Shown in pieces: positions 14,842-14,956 of a DNA stretch of 14,956 nt. Made by a program: the position numbers and the translations under genes. Below the pieces are notes generated by a model, which saw only the letters and a program-made list of their open reading frames with translations, did not search any database and was not told where the DNA came from. How positions within the stretch are numbered: position 1 is the stretch's first letter; each line of letters opens with the position of its first letter. Origin of the DNA: JBBDWJ01 sp040902925 (GTDB lineage Bacteria; Acidobacteriota; Terriglobia; Bryobacterales; UBA6623); contig JBBDWJ010000283.1 of assembly GCA_040902925.1 (NCBI GenBank), positions 1 to 14,956 on the forward strand, in the 5' to 3' direction.

Positions 14842-14896
14842 GCCCCTTCCAGGGCTCATTGCTTTGGTTTTGTCTTCCCACGGCTGAAGCCGTGGG
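14842..14896. repeat. REP-like palindromes at right edge
   Basis: GCCC-CTTCCA-GGGC at 14842-14855 is followed by CCCACGGC-TGAA-GCCGTGGG at 14877-14896 and then CTATTAG. From memory, the second palindrome resembles short intergenic palindromes found in many copies in several GC-rich phyla and often linked to REP-associated tyrosine transposases. The structure is read directly; the repeat-family status is inference. The rest of 14897-14956 shows nothing I can name. Confidence 0.6.
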
Positions 14897-14956
14897 CTAT
14901 TAGTTGGTGCTTGCCGGGCGGGTGGGTAACAGATTATGCCGGGCGCCTGGTGAACA

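Overview
The window reads as chromosomal DNA from a GC-rich, free-living Gram-negative-type bacterium. The gene content suggests an Acidobacteriota member, possibly of the Solibacter/Bryobacter type. The pointers are a very large TPR/PEGA-repeat membrane protein with a kinase-N-lobe-like start, a Tat-exported sugar isomerase/epimerase-like TIM barrel, and gene ends packed with short palindromes. This placement is inference from style and gene content; no rRNA or tRNA is present to confirm it.

Layout, left to right. (1) Positions 1-297 minus: N-terminal part of an MBL-fold metallohydrolase cut by the window edge. (2) 298-927: a divergent intergenic region with a short 13-bp direct-repeat array. 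(3) 928-5769 plus: a 1613-residue protein made of a kinase N-lobe-like domain, a disordered linker, a TPR-like helical region, a transmembrane helix, about six PEGA-type beta repeats and a C-terminal jelly-roll-like domain. (4) 5855-6997 plus: a Tat-signal TIM-barrel protein that appears to lack one metal-binding histidine. (5) 6998-7155: a hairpin-dense convergent gap. (6) 9461-7156 minus: serS followed 14 bp later by a nucleoside hydrolase. (7) 9462-10106: a divergent intergenic region with no convincing gene. (8) 10107-10550 plus: a small putative lipoprotein with a Pro/His-rich tail, then hairpins and a clear terminator. (9) 10761-12077 plus: hemL. (10) 12137-13222 plus: a YkvI-family membrane protein. 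(11) 13223-13423: another hairpin-rich convergent gap with a nested cruciform and a T tract. (12) 14686-13424 minus: glgC. (13) 14690-14956: upstream region of glgC with tandem repeats and REP-like palindromes.

The genes do not form one pathway. Housekeeping functions (serine tRNA charging, tetrapyrrole synthesis, glycogen precursor synthesis, nucleoside salvage) alternate with poorly characterised surface or export-related genes. The only tight operon-like pair is serS with the nucleoside hydrolase; hemL and the YkvI-like gene may be co-transcribed. I see no CRISPR array, phage, transposase, toxin-antitoxin pair or defence island, and no clearly new multi-gene system. The least ordinary items are the giant kinase-lobe/TPR/PEGA protein, the apparent metal-ligand loss in the TIM-barrel protein, and the recurrent palindrome clusters at gene ends.
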